A DNA stretch of 64,000 bases from an uncultured Oscillospiraceae bacterium (GTDB taxonomy: Bacteria > Bacillota > Clostridia > Oscillospirales > Oscillospiraceae). Positions 7,551 to 15,120 of this stretch are shown here, in pieces; positions within the stretch are counted from its first letter, which is position 1; each line of letters starts with the position of its first letter. A program made the translations under genes and the position numbers. The stretch lies in the NCBI GenBank assembly GCA_950075865.1, contig CATMVA010000007.1, forward strand, positions 37,497-101,496, written 5' to 3'. The notes under the pieces were generated by a model, which ran no database searches, had not been told where the DNA came from, and saw nothing but the letters and a program-made list of their open reading frames with translations.

Positions 7551-8492
7551 ATGGCAGAATCCTCGGCAGGCAAATCGGACAGGCTCCTGCAAATCTATTC
7601 CCGCCTGGTAAACGGCGAGATCTTGAGCAAGCGCAACCTGGCCCAGCAATTCCGGGTCACAGAAAAAAGTATCCAGCGGGATATGGAGGCCCTGCGCTGC
7701 TTCTTCGCCGAGCAGGCGTTGAATCAGGATGTGGTCTACGACTCCGCCGCCAAGGGCTACCGCCTTATAGACCCCACGGCCCATAAGCTGAGCAACAGCG
7801 AGATCCTGGCGGTGTGCAAGATCCTGCTGGAAAGCCGCTCCATGCGTAAGGACGAAATGTTGCCTATCCTGGATAAGCTCATCTCCTTCGGTGTTCCCGA
7901 GCAGAACAAAACAGCGGTGACCCAGCTGGTGGCCAACGAGAAATTTCACTACATCGAGCCTCACCACGGAAGGCCCATTTTAGAGGGCTTGTGGGATATA
8001 GGCCAGGCCATTCAGAATCATCAGGTGCTGGAGATCCAGTATGAACGTATGAAAGAACCGAAGTTAATTACCCGTCAGGTGGAACCCGTAGGCATCATGT
8101 TCTCCGAGTATTATTTCTATCTTACGGCTTTCCTCCGGGAAGTGGATCGACAAGCAAGGTTTGAGCAGCCGAATGATCGTTATCCAACCATCTATCGCAT
8201 TGACCGTATCCAATCTTTCAAGGTATTGAACGAACATTTCCGAGTTCCTTACTCAAGCCGCTTTGAGGAAGGCGAGTTTCGCAAACGAGTGCAGTTTATG
8301 TATGGCGGCAAACTGGAGCGAATCAAGTTCCATTATACCGGCCCCTCCCTGGAAGCTGTTCTGGATCGGCTCCCCACGGCTAAAGTCATCAACGAAGGTA
8401 CCGATGGCTGGGATGTGGAGGCCGAGGTGTTCGGAAAAGGAATCGAAATGTGGCTGAGAAGTCAGGGGAGCTACATAGCAGAAATGCTATGA
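7551..8492 (+). CDS. HTH-WYL domain transcriptional regulator
   Basis: A 313-aa regulator with an N-terminal winged HTH (SKRNLAQQFRVTEKSIQRDM), a central WYL ligand-sensing domain (about 165-250; LEIQYERMKEPKLITRQVEP, YYFYLTAFL, YRIDRI) and a C-terminal WCX-like extension. The start at 7551 follows GGAGGGAG by five bases; an upstream in-frame ATG has no such site. Proteins of this build (CapW, BrxR and relatives) often repress phage-defence operons and respond to nucleic acid or nucleotide signals. Here it is followed directly by two cargo genes on the same strand, so it is probably their regulator. Confidence 0.88.
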   Translation: MAESSAGKSDRLLQIYSRLVNGEILSKRNLAQQFRVTEKSIQRDMEALRCFFAEQALNQDVVYDSAAKGYRLIDPTAHKLSNSEILAVCKILLESRSMRKDEMLPILDKLISFGVPEQNKTAVTQLVANEKFHYIEPHHGRPILEGLWDIGQAIQNHQVLEIQYERMKEPKLITRQVEPVGIMFSEYYFYLTAFLREVDRQARFEQPNDRYPTIYRIDRIQSFKVLNEHFRVPYSSRFEEGEFRKRVQFMYGGKLERIKFHYTGPSLEAVLDRLPTAKVINEGTDGWDVEAEVFGKGIEMWLRSQGSYIAEML

Positions 8493-8527
8493 GACCAAAT
8501 ATTCATAATAAAAAAGGAGAATGTAAA

Positions 8528-9076
8528 ATGAGTGACTATGTACAGAAGAAAAAGGATATGCGGTTTCAAAGTCAAGACGCACTGAAAACAGTTCAGGCTG
8601 TCATTGATGATGCAGATCTCGCTTTGCATGAAAAGTCCCGCAAAATGAAAGATTCCCCTATTGGCGAAGCGGTTGCTGGTGCTGTCGGTGTGGGAGTCGG
8701 TGCTGGAATTGGATTCGCTGGACTTTATTTGGGCGGTTCTGTTGTTGGGCTGAGTGCTGCCGGAATTACCAGTGGCCTCGCCGCCGCAGGTACTTTAATT
8801 GGCGGAGGTATGGCTGCCGGCGTTGCTGTATTAGCGGCACCTGCTGTTGTCCTTGGTGGCACTGCAATGGGTGTTACATCCCATATTAGAAATAAACGTC
8901 TGAAAGAGGCAAAAGAGCTTATTTATAAAAACGCCATTGCAAAGCAAACCGCTATCGTCAAGGCGCTTAAGGAAGAAACCGATGCAGACAAGGAGCGGAT
9001 TGACTATTTGAACGGCTTAAATACTCTTCTTCAGGCCGCCATCAAAGATTTGCAGCACGATCTTGGTATTTCCTAA
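8528..9076 (+). CDS. Glycine-rich hydrophobic protein flanked by helical arms (182 aa)
   Basis: The protein has three parts: a charged N-terminal helix (about 1-50), a long Gly/Ala/Val segment (about 52-120; GAVGVGVGAGIGFAGLYLGG, AAAGTLIGGGMAAGVAVLAA) with small-residue spacing as in glycine zippers, and a C-terminal coiled-coil-like helix rich in Lys and Glu. The middle could form two to three tightly packed membrane helices or a pore. Its composition recalls the animal ISG12/IFI6 family, but I cannot test homology. AAAAGGAG precedes the ATG at 8528. It lies 35 bp after the WYL gene and 25 bp before the next gene, so all three look like one operon. AT-richer than the host. Confidence 0.72.
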   Translation: MSDYVQKKKDMRFQSQDALKTVQAVIDDADLALHEKSRKMKDSPIGEAVAGAVGVGVGAGIGFAGLYLGGSVVGLSAAGITSGLAAAGTLIGGGMAAGVAVLAAPAVVLGGTAMGVTSHIRNKRLKEAKELIYKNAIAKQTAIVKALKEETDADKERIDYLNGLNTLLQAAIKDLQHDLGIS

Positions 9077-9101
9077 TTTTATTTAGCTGGGGAGGATTCT
9101 T

Positions 9102-10505
9102 ATGAGCCAGTTTAAGTACTCCGATGAGGAGCAAAAAATAAATAAGGCTCTTAAAATGAACCAGGATCAGTCCAAGGCTTTATTAGATGATCCTGAAATG
9201 GCACAGTCAAGAGACTCCGCAGACCAAAGCATCGAATCTTCCCTTGCTCTTCTGAAACAGTTAGGGAAGGGCGATTCTGTGGCTGAATTAGAATCCCAAA
9301 TACAAAGTGAACGTGGGAAACGCAAATTGGAGCATCCCCCTCAACTTGAGGAGTGGAACAAAATTGTTCAAGAGGCCGAAGCCTATACCCCCGACACTGT
9401 AAATTTGGAAGATATTATGTCAGAGGCCGAAATTAGCGCAGCTTTTCAAGAGCTTGATGAAATCAATGACCAATTTTCAAAAAAGACCAGCATTATCAAC
9501 AAAACCGACCTTTCTTTTCTTGCTATTGCAACAGCCCTACAAGTAACAAAGGCGTTATTATTCCCATATATAGCTGCTAAAGCCGGCTATGGAAACGGGT
9601 TCGATCCAAACGAGCGGATGGATCATAATGACAAATTTATAGAGCAAAAACATAAAGAGGCAAATGACGCTTTCAAAGAGAAAAAACTTGCGAATAACAA
9701 GGGTAAAACCGGCTATTGGATCAATATTTTATATCAAACGCCACCATACGACATTACACGGGGATCACCTGCTGCGGATATCCAACTTCATGGCGGCGAA
9801 CATCGGCTGTACACTCTGGGGCACGATCCAATACTCGGTTGGCTTTTTGGCACGATGAATATCCTAACCGATATTGTTACAACAAACCATTTGCAGTCAC
9901 GACGGGTACAACGGAATCCAATGATAATTTTGCCTGGGAATGTCCCGATACCCACTATGATACAGGAAAGCTGGGAAATGATAAAGGCTGACAGGTTGAA
10001 TTTACCAGCAGCAGTCTTTGCTCAAGCACAACACCTAAAGTCAGACGAATTTACAAAGGCTGGACTTCCCGTCCCGGTTCTTTCTGTCATTAACGAACAG
10101 TTTGCCAGCAAATTATACAAAGAACACTATGATGCCCTATGCTTTTCACGGGATGCAAAGATTGTAGGTACCTCTTTTATCGTATCAGCGTTAATTGATA
10201 TGATTATCGGTCTTACCCATGGCCTCTTCCGTGATGAAAATGTGCCAAAAGATATTTATGAAGTGCGAACCCGCAAAATTCTTTTGATATCCAATTCTAT
10301 TGCATCCTCCAGCACCATTATTAAAACCGCAATAACATCCAATCCCAAAGATTTGGACATTGGAAGTTTACTCAATACTGTCGTGCATCTTTTTACTGAT
10401 ATTCGCTTCATTACAAAAGTCAAAAAGGAATTTGTTGAAAGTGAAATTGCCATGAAGCTCCAGGCCGAGCTCTCTGAAATTGATAAGTTGTACGATGAAA
10501 TTTGA
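9102..10505 (+). CDS. Unknown 467-aa cargo protein, partner of the glycine-rich protein
   Basis: No family was recognised. The first 170 residues are acidic and predicted helical (EEQKINKALKMNQDQSKALL, SIESSLALLKQLGKGDSVAE). They are followed by a hydrophobic stretch (SFLAIATALQVTKALLFPY), a central part with many aromatic, Gly and His residues (GGEHRLYTLGHDPILGWLFG), and further hydrophobic segments (FIVSALIDMIIGLTHGLF, ILLISNSIASSSTIIKTA). It is probably membrane-associated. GGGGAGG lies upstream of the ATG, 25 bp after the glycine-rich gene. AT-rich compared with the chromosome. Position suggests it works with the preceding protein under WYL control. Confidence 0.72.
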   Translation: MSQFKYSDEEQKINKALKMNQDQSKALLDDPEMAQSRDSADQSIESSLALLKQLGKGDSVAELESQIQSERGKRKLEHPPQLEEWNKIVQEAEAYTPDTVNLEDIMSEAEISAAFQELDEINDQFSKKTSIINKTDLSFLAIATALQVTKALLFPYIAAKAGYGNGFDPNERMDHNDKFIEQKHKEANDAFKEKKLANNKGKTGYWINILYQTPPYDITRGSPAADIQLHGGEHRLYTLGHDPILGWLFGTMNILTDIVTTNHLQSRRVQRNPMIILPGNVPIPTMIQESWEMIKADRLNLPAAVFAQAQHLKSDEFTKAGLPVPVLSVINEQFASKLYKEHYDALCFSRDAKIVGTSFIVSALIDMIIGLTHGLFRDENVPKDIYEVRTRKILLISNSIASSSTIIKTAITSNPKDLDIGSLLNTVVHLFTDIRFITKVKKEFVESEIAMKLQAELSEIDKLYDEI

Positions 10506-10534
10506 TAATGCAACGAGCAAGAGGAACTAAAACT

Positions 10535-10692
10535 CGATGATACTCCATCATCTTCTTCAGCTCCGGGCGGTCGGTGCTTTTGCCGCTCATGCGGTCCATG
10601 TAAACCTCATCCACTCCGAGGCTTTCCATCAGCACCTCCTGCCGGATGGTATTCTGCTCCTGAGTGCTGACACGGATATATCCAATCTTCAA
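10535..10692 (-). pseudogene. Truncated small serine resolvase/invertase (N-terminal remnant)
   Basis: Reading leftward from a TTG at 10692 behind GAGAGGTGAG, about 52 codons encode the start of a resolvase: KIGYIRVSTQEQN with the catalytic Ser in RVST, then VDEVYMDRMSGKSTDRPELK. Homology stops near MMEY at 10535, and the frame continues only into unrelated residues. The remaining catalytic core and the DNA-binding HTH are missing. This is a scar of an earlier transposon or invertible unit within the element. Confidence 0.75.
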
Positions 10693-10717
10693 GAAACTCA
10701 CCTCTCTACTGAACACT

Positions 10718-10786
10718 GTCCCAATAGGGTGGTTCCGGCTCATGGAACGTATCAAAAGCCGGAAACCAACCCTATTGGGACTCTTT
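10718..10786 (+). terminator. Long imperfect hairpin followed by T-run
   Basis: Arms GTCCCAATAGGGT...CCGGCT (10718-10740) and the complementary 10757-10781, with two single-base bulges, then CTTTTT. It can terminate rightward transcription past the WYL operon. It lies beside the resolvase remnant, so it could alternatively be part of that remnant's ends. Confidence 0.55.
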
Positions 10787-10823
10787 TTCTGTGTCTCGCT
10801 GGGGTATGCCCTATTGAGACAGG

Positions 10824-11354
10824 CTACTTTTGATTCAACTGTCGCTCCAACAGAGTGCAGTACCCATAGACCCGGTCCATCTCCAAGTCACCCCAACCGT
10901 CTGGGCCGACTTGATCCCCAGAGATAGGGGTGAGGCGCATTTTCCCATCTTCTATGGTTTCCTCTGCCCGGATGGTCGTATCCCCGAAGAAGCAACAGAC
11001 GGTGCCATCCCCTTGTTCTACTCTGGAAAGGTTGGAGATAGCCGCCGCATCCCGTATCTGCTCCAGAATGTAGCAGTCCTCTACCTTCCAACCACCGGGG
11101 TTGCCCTCTTCCGCCATGTACCCTTCCAGTCGGACGCCGAGATCCGTTCCATCCAAACTGTCCCCAAAGATAGAATAGCCTCCCATGTTAGGCCGGAAAG
11201 CCTTGTTATTACTGCTCACAACATAGGTTCGGCTCAACAGGGGGTACTCCTTCATAAAGCTATCCACCGTAAAAACAATATGGGCGGTCAGTTCCTCGCC
11301 GGGGTGATTACGGTTCCACTCTTGGAAAATCTCTTTTACTTCCGAGTAAATCAT
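10824..11354 (-). CDS. Hypothetical element protein (176 aa)
   Basis: The frame ends LLERQLNQK and begins MIYSEVKEIFQEWNRN if the ATG at 11354, five bases after GGAGGAG, is used; a GTG two codons upstream overlaps the ribosome site. It is soluble and acidic, with no membrane segment. Patches such as GGYSIFGDSLDGTDLGVRLE and CCFFGDTTIRAEE do not match a family I know. It follows the recombination operon on the same strand but after a hairpin, so it may be expressed separately. GC content is nearer the host's than the AT-rich cargo. Confidence 0.65.
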   Translation of the reverse strand: MIYSEVKEIFQEWNRNHPGEELTAHIVFTVDSFMKEYPLLSRTYVVSSNNKAFRPNMGGYSIFGDSLDGTDLGVRLEGYMAEEGNPGGWKVEDCYILEQIRDAAAISNLSRVEQGDGTVCCFFGDTTIRAEETIEDGKMRLTPISGDQVGPDGWGDLEMDRVYGYCTLLERQLNQK

Positions 11355-11378
11355 ATCCACTCCTCCAATATAAAGTTA

Positions 11379-11412
11379 CCCGGTATCTCTACCATAGAGC
11401 AGAGATACCGGG
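11379..11412 (-). terminator. Hairpin terminator after the recombination operon
   Basis: Perfect 12-bp arms (11379-11390, 11401-11412) with a 10-nt loop. Reading on the minus strand, the sequence after it is moderately U-rich (TAACTTTATATT). It separates 11420-12184 from the downstream gene. Confidence 0.6.
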
Positions 11413-11419
11413 CGCTATT

Positions 11420-12184
11420 TTAACTGGCCTCTGCCAGATCAGGCATCAACTCGGCAGCGTTCACACTGTCCATGAACTGCCTGGCATAGGCCCTGGCGTG
11501 TTCGGCCTCCTGAGGGCTGAGCAGGCTCACAGCCTCGAAGTTGAACAGGGCGTAGGGCTTTCCGCTCTTGCTGGTAGCCTTCTCCAAGGAGATCTTCGTC
11601 ACCACACTGTTCACCGGCACCAGATTTCCCGCCAGCCGAGCGGTGTACTTGAGGAACCGGGGCTTACTGGTGACAGGCACCCGCACCAGCAGGGGCAGCA
11701 CATTCCCCGGCCGGAGGAGGAACAGCAGCACCGATTCCTTACAGGCCTTGGCGTTGCTCTCGCCGTCCTTGCTGCCAAAGTCATTGTAAGGGCAGCTAAA
11801 GCAGGCCTTGCCATCGTGGGAAACGATGCTGTTCTGGCTCATACAGACCGGCGGCGTACCCTCCACCGGGTCAGGAGTGTCCCAGTAAGCCCTGGGCGTG
11901 GTGTAGTCCAGAATGATCCCGGTCAATTCCTTCTCTGCCTCCTCTCCGGTGAGGCCCGGCACGGAAAACACGGTGGCGCCGCCCGAAGGGGACTTGACCA
12001 CATCGAAGAGCTGGAGGGACAGGGGCTGGTTCTTCAGGTTTTCCCGGATCACGTCCAGGGCATTGTTGGAAAGGGCGGCATAGCCAGAGCTGACCGGCGC
12101 TATCGAAGCCGCAGGAGAAGAAATGGGCTCCTGCATAGCCTCCACTTTGTCGCCCAAACGGTCTTTCAGCTTTGTGGTATCCAT
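11420..12184 (-). CDS. Element protein with Cys cluster, partner of YqaJ exonuclease (254 aa)
   Basis: No named family was recognised. The middle contains a Cys-rich stretch, CMSQNSIVSHDGKACFSCPY followed by KACKE, that looks like a four-Cys metal site. After it comes a beta-rich part (LLFLLRPGNVLPLLVRVPV) of a type seen in single-strand DNA-binding proteins. It is encoded 12 bp downstream of the YqaJ exonuclease, the position often taken by a RecT-like annealing or ssDNA-binding partner. That role is inferred. TAAGGAGGATCTACT precedes the ATG. Confidence 0.68.
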   Translation of the reverse strand: MDTTKLKDRLGDKVEAMQEPISSPAASIAPVSSGYAALSNNALDVIRENLKNQPLSLQLFDVVKSPSGGATVFSVPGLTGEEAEKELTGIILDYTTPRAYWDTPDPVEGTPPVCMSQNSIVSHDGKACFSCPYNDFGSKDGESNAKACKESVLLFLLRPGNVLPLLVRVPVTSKPRFLKYTARLAGNLVPVNSVVTKISLEKATSKSGKPYALFNFEAVSLLSPQEAEHARAYARQFMDSVNAAELMPDLAEAS

Positions 12185-12196
12185 AGTAGATCCTCC

Positions 12197-13138
12197 TTAA
12201 CTCGCCGCCTTGATGGTAAAGCGGCGGTATGATGTTTTGTTGGCGTACTTTTGGTAGAGAGCTGGATGCTCGGTCTTTAGGGTCTTGCTGTCCAGCCGCT
12301 CCTGAGATACACTTTTCCAGACAATGACCCTATCCCCGGCAGTGCCCACCTCATTTTCTCCCAGTAGTTCCTTCAGCTTGTTCTCGGCCTCCTGCTTCTG
12401 CTCGGTGATGGCTTCTAACTGCTCACAGGCAATATCGTACTGCTGGATAAGGTCAGCGGCAGTATCGGGAAGGGTGATTTGGGACTTGGGTACGCTATCC
12501 GGAAATCTCTCGGAAAGGAATTTGGCACTGGCAGCAGAGCCGTCCATGGCCGGGGGCGTGTTCATCTGCACATGATCCCAGAAGTTGGCCTCCAACTCAA
12601 TGAGCATGGAAATCAGCTCCTCGTCCCGTTCCACCAGCTTCCAGCGGAAGGTATTGCCGCCAATGAGGACTGCAATGTAGGCGGCTTTGTAGCCTGTCAC
12701 CGCCATATAGTGCTGGATCTGAAGCTGGTACTCGTCCGGGATGGCGCCATCCCACTCCCCGGCTTTATAGGCGGAGGCTGTCTTGGCTTCAAAGATACAG
12801 GTGCCATAATCCGGGTGTTCACAGGTGCCGTCCAGATTGGCCAGCATGAAGGGGTACTCCTCGCTTTGGAGAAGTACCCCTTTGTGTTCGACCTCTATCC
12901 CGGTACGCTTGGTGAACTCTGCCCTTACAAGGGCCTCCAACTGAGTACCCCAGTATGCGGCCTCCCCTGCCTCCTGATAGGGGAGCTGACCCGTCTTATC
13001 CAGCCACAGCTCCACGGGGGATTTATAGCGGCTGATCCCACAGACCACGGAGGCATCCGAGCCGCCGATGCCCTTTCTCCGCCATTCCAACCAGTCCTCA
13101 TAGGGCATATTCTCTGTGACGGCTAAGATGTTTGCCAT
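12197..13138 (-). CDS. YqaJ-family (lambda exonuclease-like) recombination nuclease
   Basis: A 313-aa protein. N-terminal WLEWRRKGIGGSDASVVCG is the YqaJ signature; the PD-(D/E)XK catalytic residues are in MLANLDGTC and CIFEAKTAS, followed by YQLQIQHYMAVTG. The C-terminal 90 residues form a coiled coil and a small end domain. The family degrades dsDNA 5'-3' to feed a single-strand annealing protein in phage-type recombination. It lies in an operon with DUF932 and the 254-aa Cys protein (gaps of 12 bp). GTAAGGAGGGC precedes the ATG. Confidence 0.88.
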   Translation of the reverse strand: MANILAVTENMPYEDWLEWRRKGIGGSDASVVCGISRYKSPVELWLDKTGQLPYQEAGEAAYWGTQLEALVRAEFTKRTGIEVEHKGVLLQSEEYPFMLANLDGTCEHPDYGTCIFEAKTASAYKAGEWDGAIPDEYQLQIQHYMAVTGYKAAYIAVLIGGNTFRWKLVERDEELISMLIELEANFWDHVQMNTPPAMDGSAASAKFLSERFPDSVPKSQITLPDTAADLIQQYDIACEQLEAITEQKQEAENKLKELLGENEVGTAGDRVIVWKSVSQERLDSKTLKTEHPALYQKYANKTSYRRFTIKAAS

Positions 13139-13150
13139 AGCAAGCCCTCC

Positions 13151-14086
13151 TTACGCCGCCGCCAGCACCAGCTTATAGGCCTTGTCGATGATGGGGTTGC
13201 CCTCCACGGTGCGGAGGAACAGGTTCTCCTCATAGTTCCGGGTCCTGCGGATGGGGTCGGCATGGGTGGCGAAGTCGCTGACGGCATTGATAAAGCGGTA
13301 GCCGTTCTTGTCCACGTTGGACAGATCCGGGGCCTCCCAATACCGCAGTTTCATATCGTCCAGGAGCCGCAGATTGTTCTTCCGCTGGGCCTCCGGCATA
13401 TCCGGCTCAACGGGGAAGAACTCACCCATGAACGCCATGACCTGCTTATCGGTCAGCTTGATCTTGGACAGGGTATCAATACCCCGGCCCAGTTCACCCA
13501 TGTATGCCTCAGCCAGTTCCAAGGTCTCTCTGGCCTCATAGACACGGCTCATGACGTTCTCGGTGTGCTTGGTTGTCCAAGTACGCTTGGCACTGTTCAA
13601 GGCCAGATTCAGGGTGTTCTGACACACCACCCGAATGGGGGTCATGGCGACCTTGATGCCGGAGCTGCCATCGTGGGAGTTCATCACCACCAGATAGGGA
13701 GCGATCTCGTCCCCGGCGATAATATACCGGTGGGGCATCCGGGCCAGCAGCCAGACCTTCCGGCCACCCTGCAAGGCCCCGGCTGTCTCATAGGTTACAC
13801 CCTCGCCCAGCAGGTCGTCGGTGAACTGAAAGGCATCCTCGTTCTGCACCACCTTGTAGCGGTCAGTTACGATACCCAAAGGGGCGCCGTCCCGATCCCG
13901 GATGTTGACCTTGTAGCCGGGAATCAATGTACCGTCACCGGCAAAGACGGGCTTCTGCTCCACCTGCCAGTCCAGGCCGGCCCAAATAAGGGCGTCCTCC
14001 GAGTTGGGAGCCTCCTTCACCTCGGTACCCAGCCCATGCCAGGGCTTTTCACGAACATAGAACATGGTTTCAACATTTGCGGGCAT
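13151..14086 (-). CDS. DUF932 phage/plasmid-type protein
   Basis: A 311-aa member of the phage/plasmid DUF932 family: MFYVREKPWHGLGTEV at the start, GIVTDRYKVVQNEDAF, LVVMNSHDGSSGIKVAMTPI and RVVCQNTLNLAL are hallmarks. Its activity is not established; it is commonly encoded beside YqaJ-type nucleases in mobile elements, as here. The ATG follows AGGAGGAATGTAAA. It is the first large gene of the leftward recombination operon. Confidence 0.85.
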   Translation of the reverse strand: MPANVETMFYVREKPWHGLGTEVKEAPNSEDALIWAGLDWQVEQKPVFAGDGTLIPGYKVNIRDRDGAPLGIVTDRYKVVQNEDAFQFTDDLLGEGVTYETAGALQGGRKVWLLARMPHRYIIAGDEIAPYLVVMNSHDGSSGIKVAMTPIRVVCQNTLNLALNSAKRTWTTKHTENVMSRVYEARETLELAEAYMGELGRGIDTLSKIKLTDKQVMAFMGEFFPVEPDMPEAQRKNNLRLLDDMKLRYWEAPDLSNVDKNGYRFINAVSDFATHADPIRRTRNYEENLFLRTVEGNPIIDKAYKLVLAAA

Positions 14087-14104
14087 TTTACATTCCTCCT
14101 AATC

Positions 14105-14365
14105 TTACCTATCCCGATCCAGCACTTCACATACCTCACACATGAACATTACCCCGGTGCAGACGCCAATCGTAAAGGCGTCCTCCTGCACCAACACATT
14201 GCGCTGCATCTCAATGTCCAGCAGCTCCTCCAGCAGCTTTTTCCCGCTCTCATCCAGTTGTGCGGACAGTGTGGCGGAAATCGCCGAGGCTTCTTTCCCC
14301 AGCTTGCTGTACTCCGGATCGCCATACCGGTATTCCTGATCCATAAGGCGTTCAATGATCTCCAT
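14105..14365 (-). CDS. Small helical element protein (86 aa, possibly DUF6809)
   Basis: Predicted all-helical: MEIIERLMDQEYRYGDPEYS, then LDESGKKLLEELLDIEMQRN, ending in a glycine-containing GVCTGVMFMCEVCEVL segment. The pattern recalls the small clostridial DUF6809 family, but this is from memory and uncertain. It starts 3 bp after the stop of the upstream 52-aa gene and ends 18 bp before the DUF932 gene, so it is clearly in the same operon. Function unknown. Confidence 0.7.
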   Translation of the reverse strand: MEIIERLMDQEYRYGDPEYSKLGKEASAISATLSAQLDESGKKLLEELLDIEMQRNVLVQEDAFTIGVCTGVMFMCEVCEVLDRDR

Positions 14366-14368
14366 ATC

Positions 14369-14527
14369 TCACTCCTCCTCTTCAAAATTCAGCGGAGACT
14401 GCCCCTCCACCTGGGGATAGTCCTCATGGGCGCTCTCCTTCAGCAGCTCGTCAATAGCGCCGCAGATAATAGCGGCAGCAGCAGCCAGGAGTACCCCAAG
14501 CACTGTTCTTTTCCTGTTGCTCATCAT
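14369..14527 (-). CDS. Small single-pass membrane protein (52 aa)
   Basis: From the tandem ATG at 14527, preceded by GAGGGGGG, the frame reads MMSNRKRTVLGVLLAAAAAI, a basic start and one membrane helix, then an acidic tail ending NFEEEE. The stop is 3 bp before the start of the 86-aa gene, indicating translational coupling. No family was recognised. Confidence 0.6.
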   Translation of the reverse strand: MMSNRKRTVLGVLLAAAAAIICGAIDELLKESAHEDYPQVEGQSPLNFEEEE

Positions 14528-14539
14528 GTTTCCCCCCTC

Positions 14540-14626
14540 TCAAGGCAGCACCGTGCATCCGCAGACATACCCCACAAGGGTATAAAGAACCATGCGGATA
14601 GCGTTTAGGATCGTTTTCAGCATCAT
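14540..14626 (-). CDS. Very small hydrophobic peptide (28 aa)
   Basis: AAAGGAGAAAAC precedes a tandem ATG at 14626, and the frame encodes MMLKTILNAIRMVLYTLVGY and eight more residues with two Cys, ending at 14540. It is a single hydrophobic helix. It heads the leftward recombination operon, 12 bp ahead of the 52-aa gene. The good ribosome site supports translation; the function is unknown. Confidence 0.5.
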   Translation of the reverse strand: MMLKTILNAIRMVLYTLVGYVCGCTVLP

Positions 14627-14709
14627 GTTTTCTCCTTTCAAATGTGTATTTTTGATGGTTCTTGCTGTCTTCCCAGGATGAAATTGAAAATTTCCCGGTA
14701 AAACAGTAA

Positions 14710-14755
14710 AACAGGCAAGCCCCGTAATCGCCTTGAATGACGGGGCTCACCTGTT
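14710..14755. repeat. Hairpin in the leader of the recombination operon
   Basis: AGCCCCGT/ACGGGGCT inner stem (14718-14725, 14740-14747) with an outer AACAGG/CCTGTT extension across a two-base mismatch. It lies between the likely leftward promoter region and the 28-aa gene. It could be an attenuator or a terminator limiting leftward readthrough. Confidence 0.45.
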
Positions 14756-14843
14756 CTGTTTCAATAATACACTTTTTCAATGAGAAGAAATAACGCTAAA
14801 CAACCGCATAAGGGAAACCACTATTTTGACTGGAGGGGTTGCT

Positions 14844-15089
14844 ATGAATCCTTTTAATTACGGTTATGGCCCTATCTATGAAGATGAGCAAGAGGAAAGC
14901 CACACCTATGATTTCCTTACGCCAAAGGAGGTCATGGAGGAGCTGGCTATTGGGAAAAACACCTTGTATCGGCTTCTGAACTCCGGGGAACTCCCCGCTT
15001 TTCGAATCGGGAAGCTGTGGAGAGTGCGGAGGGTAGATTTGGAAAATTGGGTGCCAGTCCATAGGATTTTTAACGAAATTGAAAAGTAA
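14844..15089 (+). CDS. Excisionase-like HTH protein (81 aa)
   Basis: It has a MerR/HTH_17-type DNA-binding domain as found in excisionases: FLTPKEVMEELAIGKNTLYR, LLNSGELPAFRIGKLWRVRR, then VDLENWV. GGAGGGG lies upstream of the ATG. It is the only rightward gene in this part of the element, divergent from the recombination operon and ending in a perfect terminator. It could help the serine recombinase choose excision, or simply act as a regulator; serine integrases use varied directionality factors, so the role is inferred. Confidence 0.8.
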   Translation: MNPFNYGYGPIYEDEQEESHTYDFLTPKEVMEELAIGKNTLYRLLNSGELPAFRIGKLWRVRRVDLENWVPVHRIFNEIEK

Positions 15090-15120
15090 CGGAATAGCCT
15101 TAAAGGCTATTCCGTTACTT
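15084..15120. terminator. Bidirectional hairpin terminator
   Basis: Perfect 17-bp arms (15084-15100, 15104-15120), overlapping the stop codons of the convergent excisionase-like gene and the 15119-16339 gene. Confidence 0.75.
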
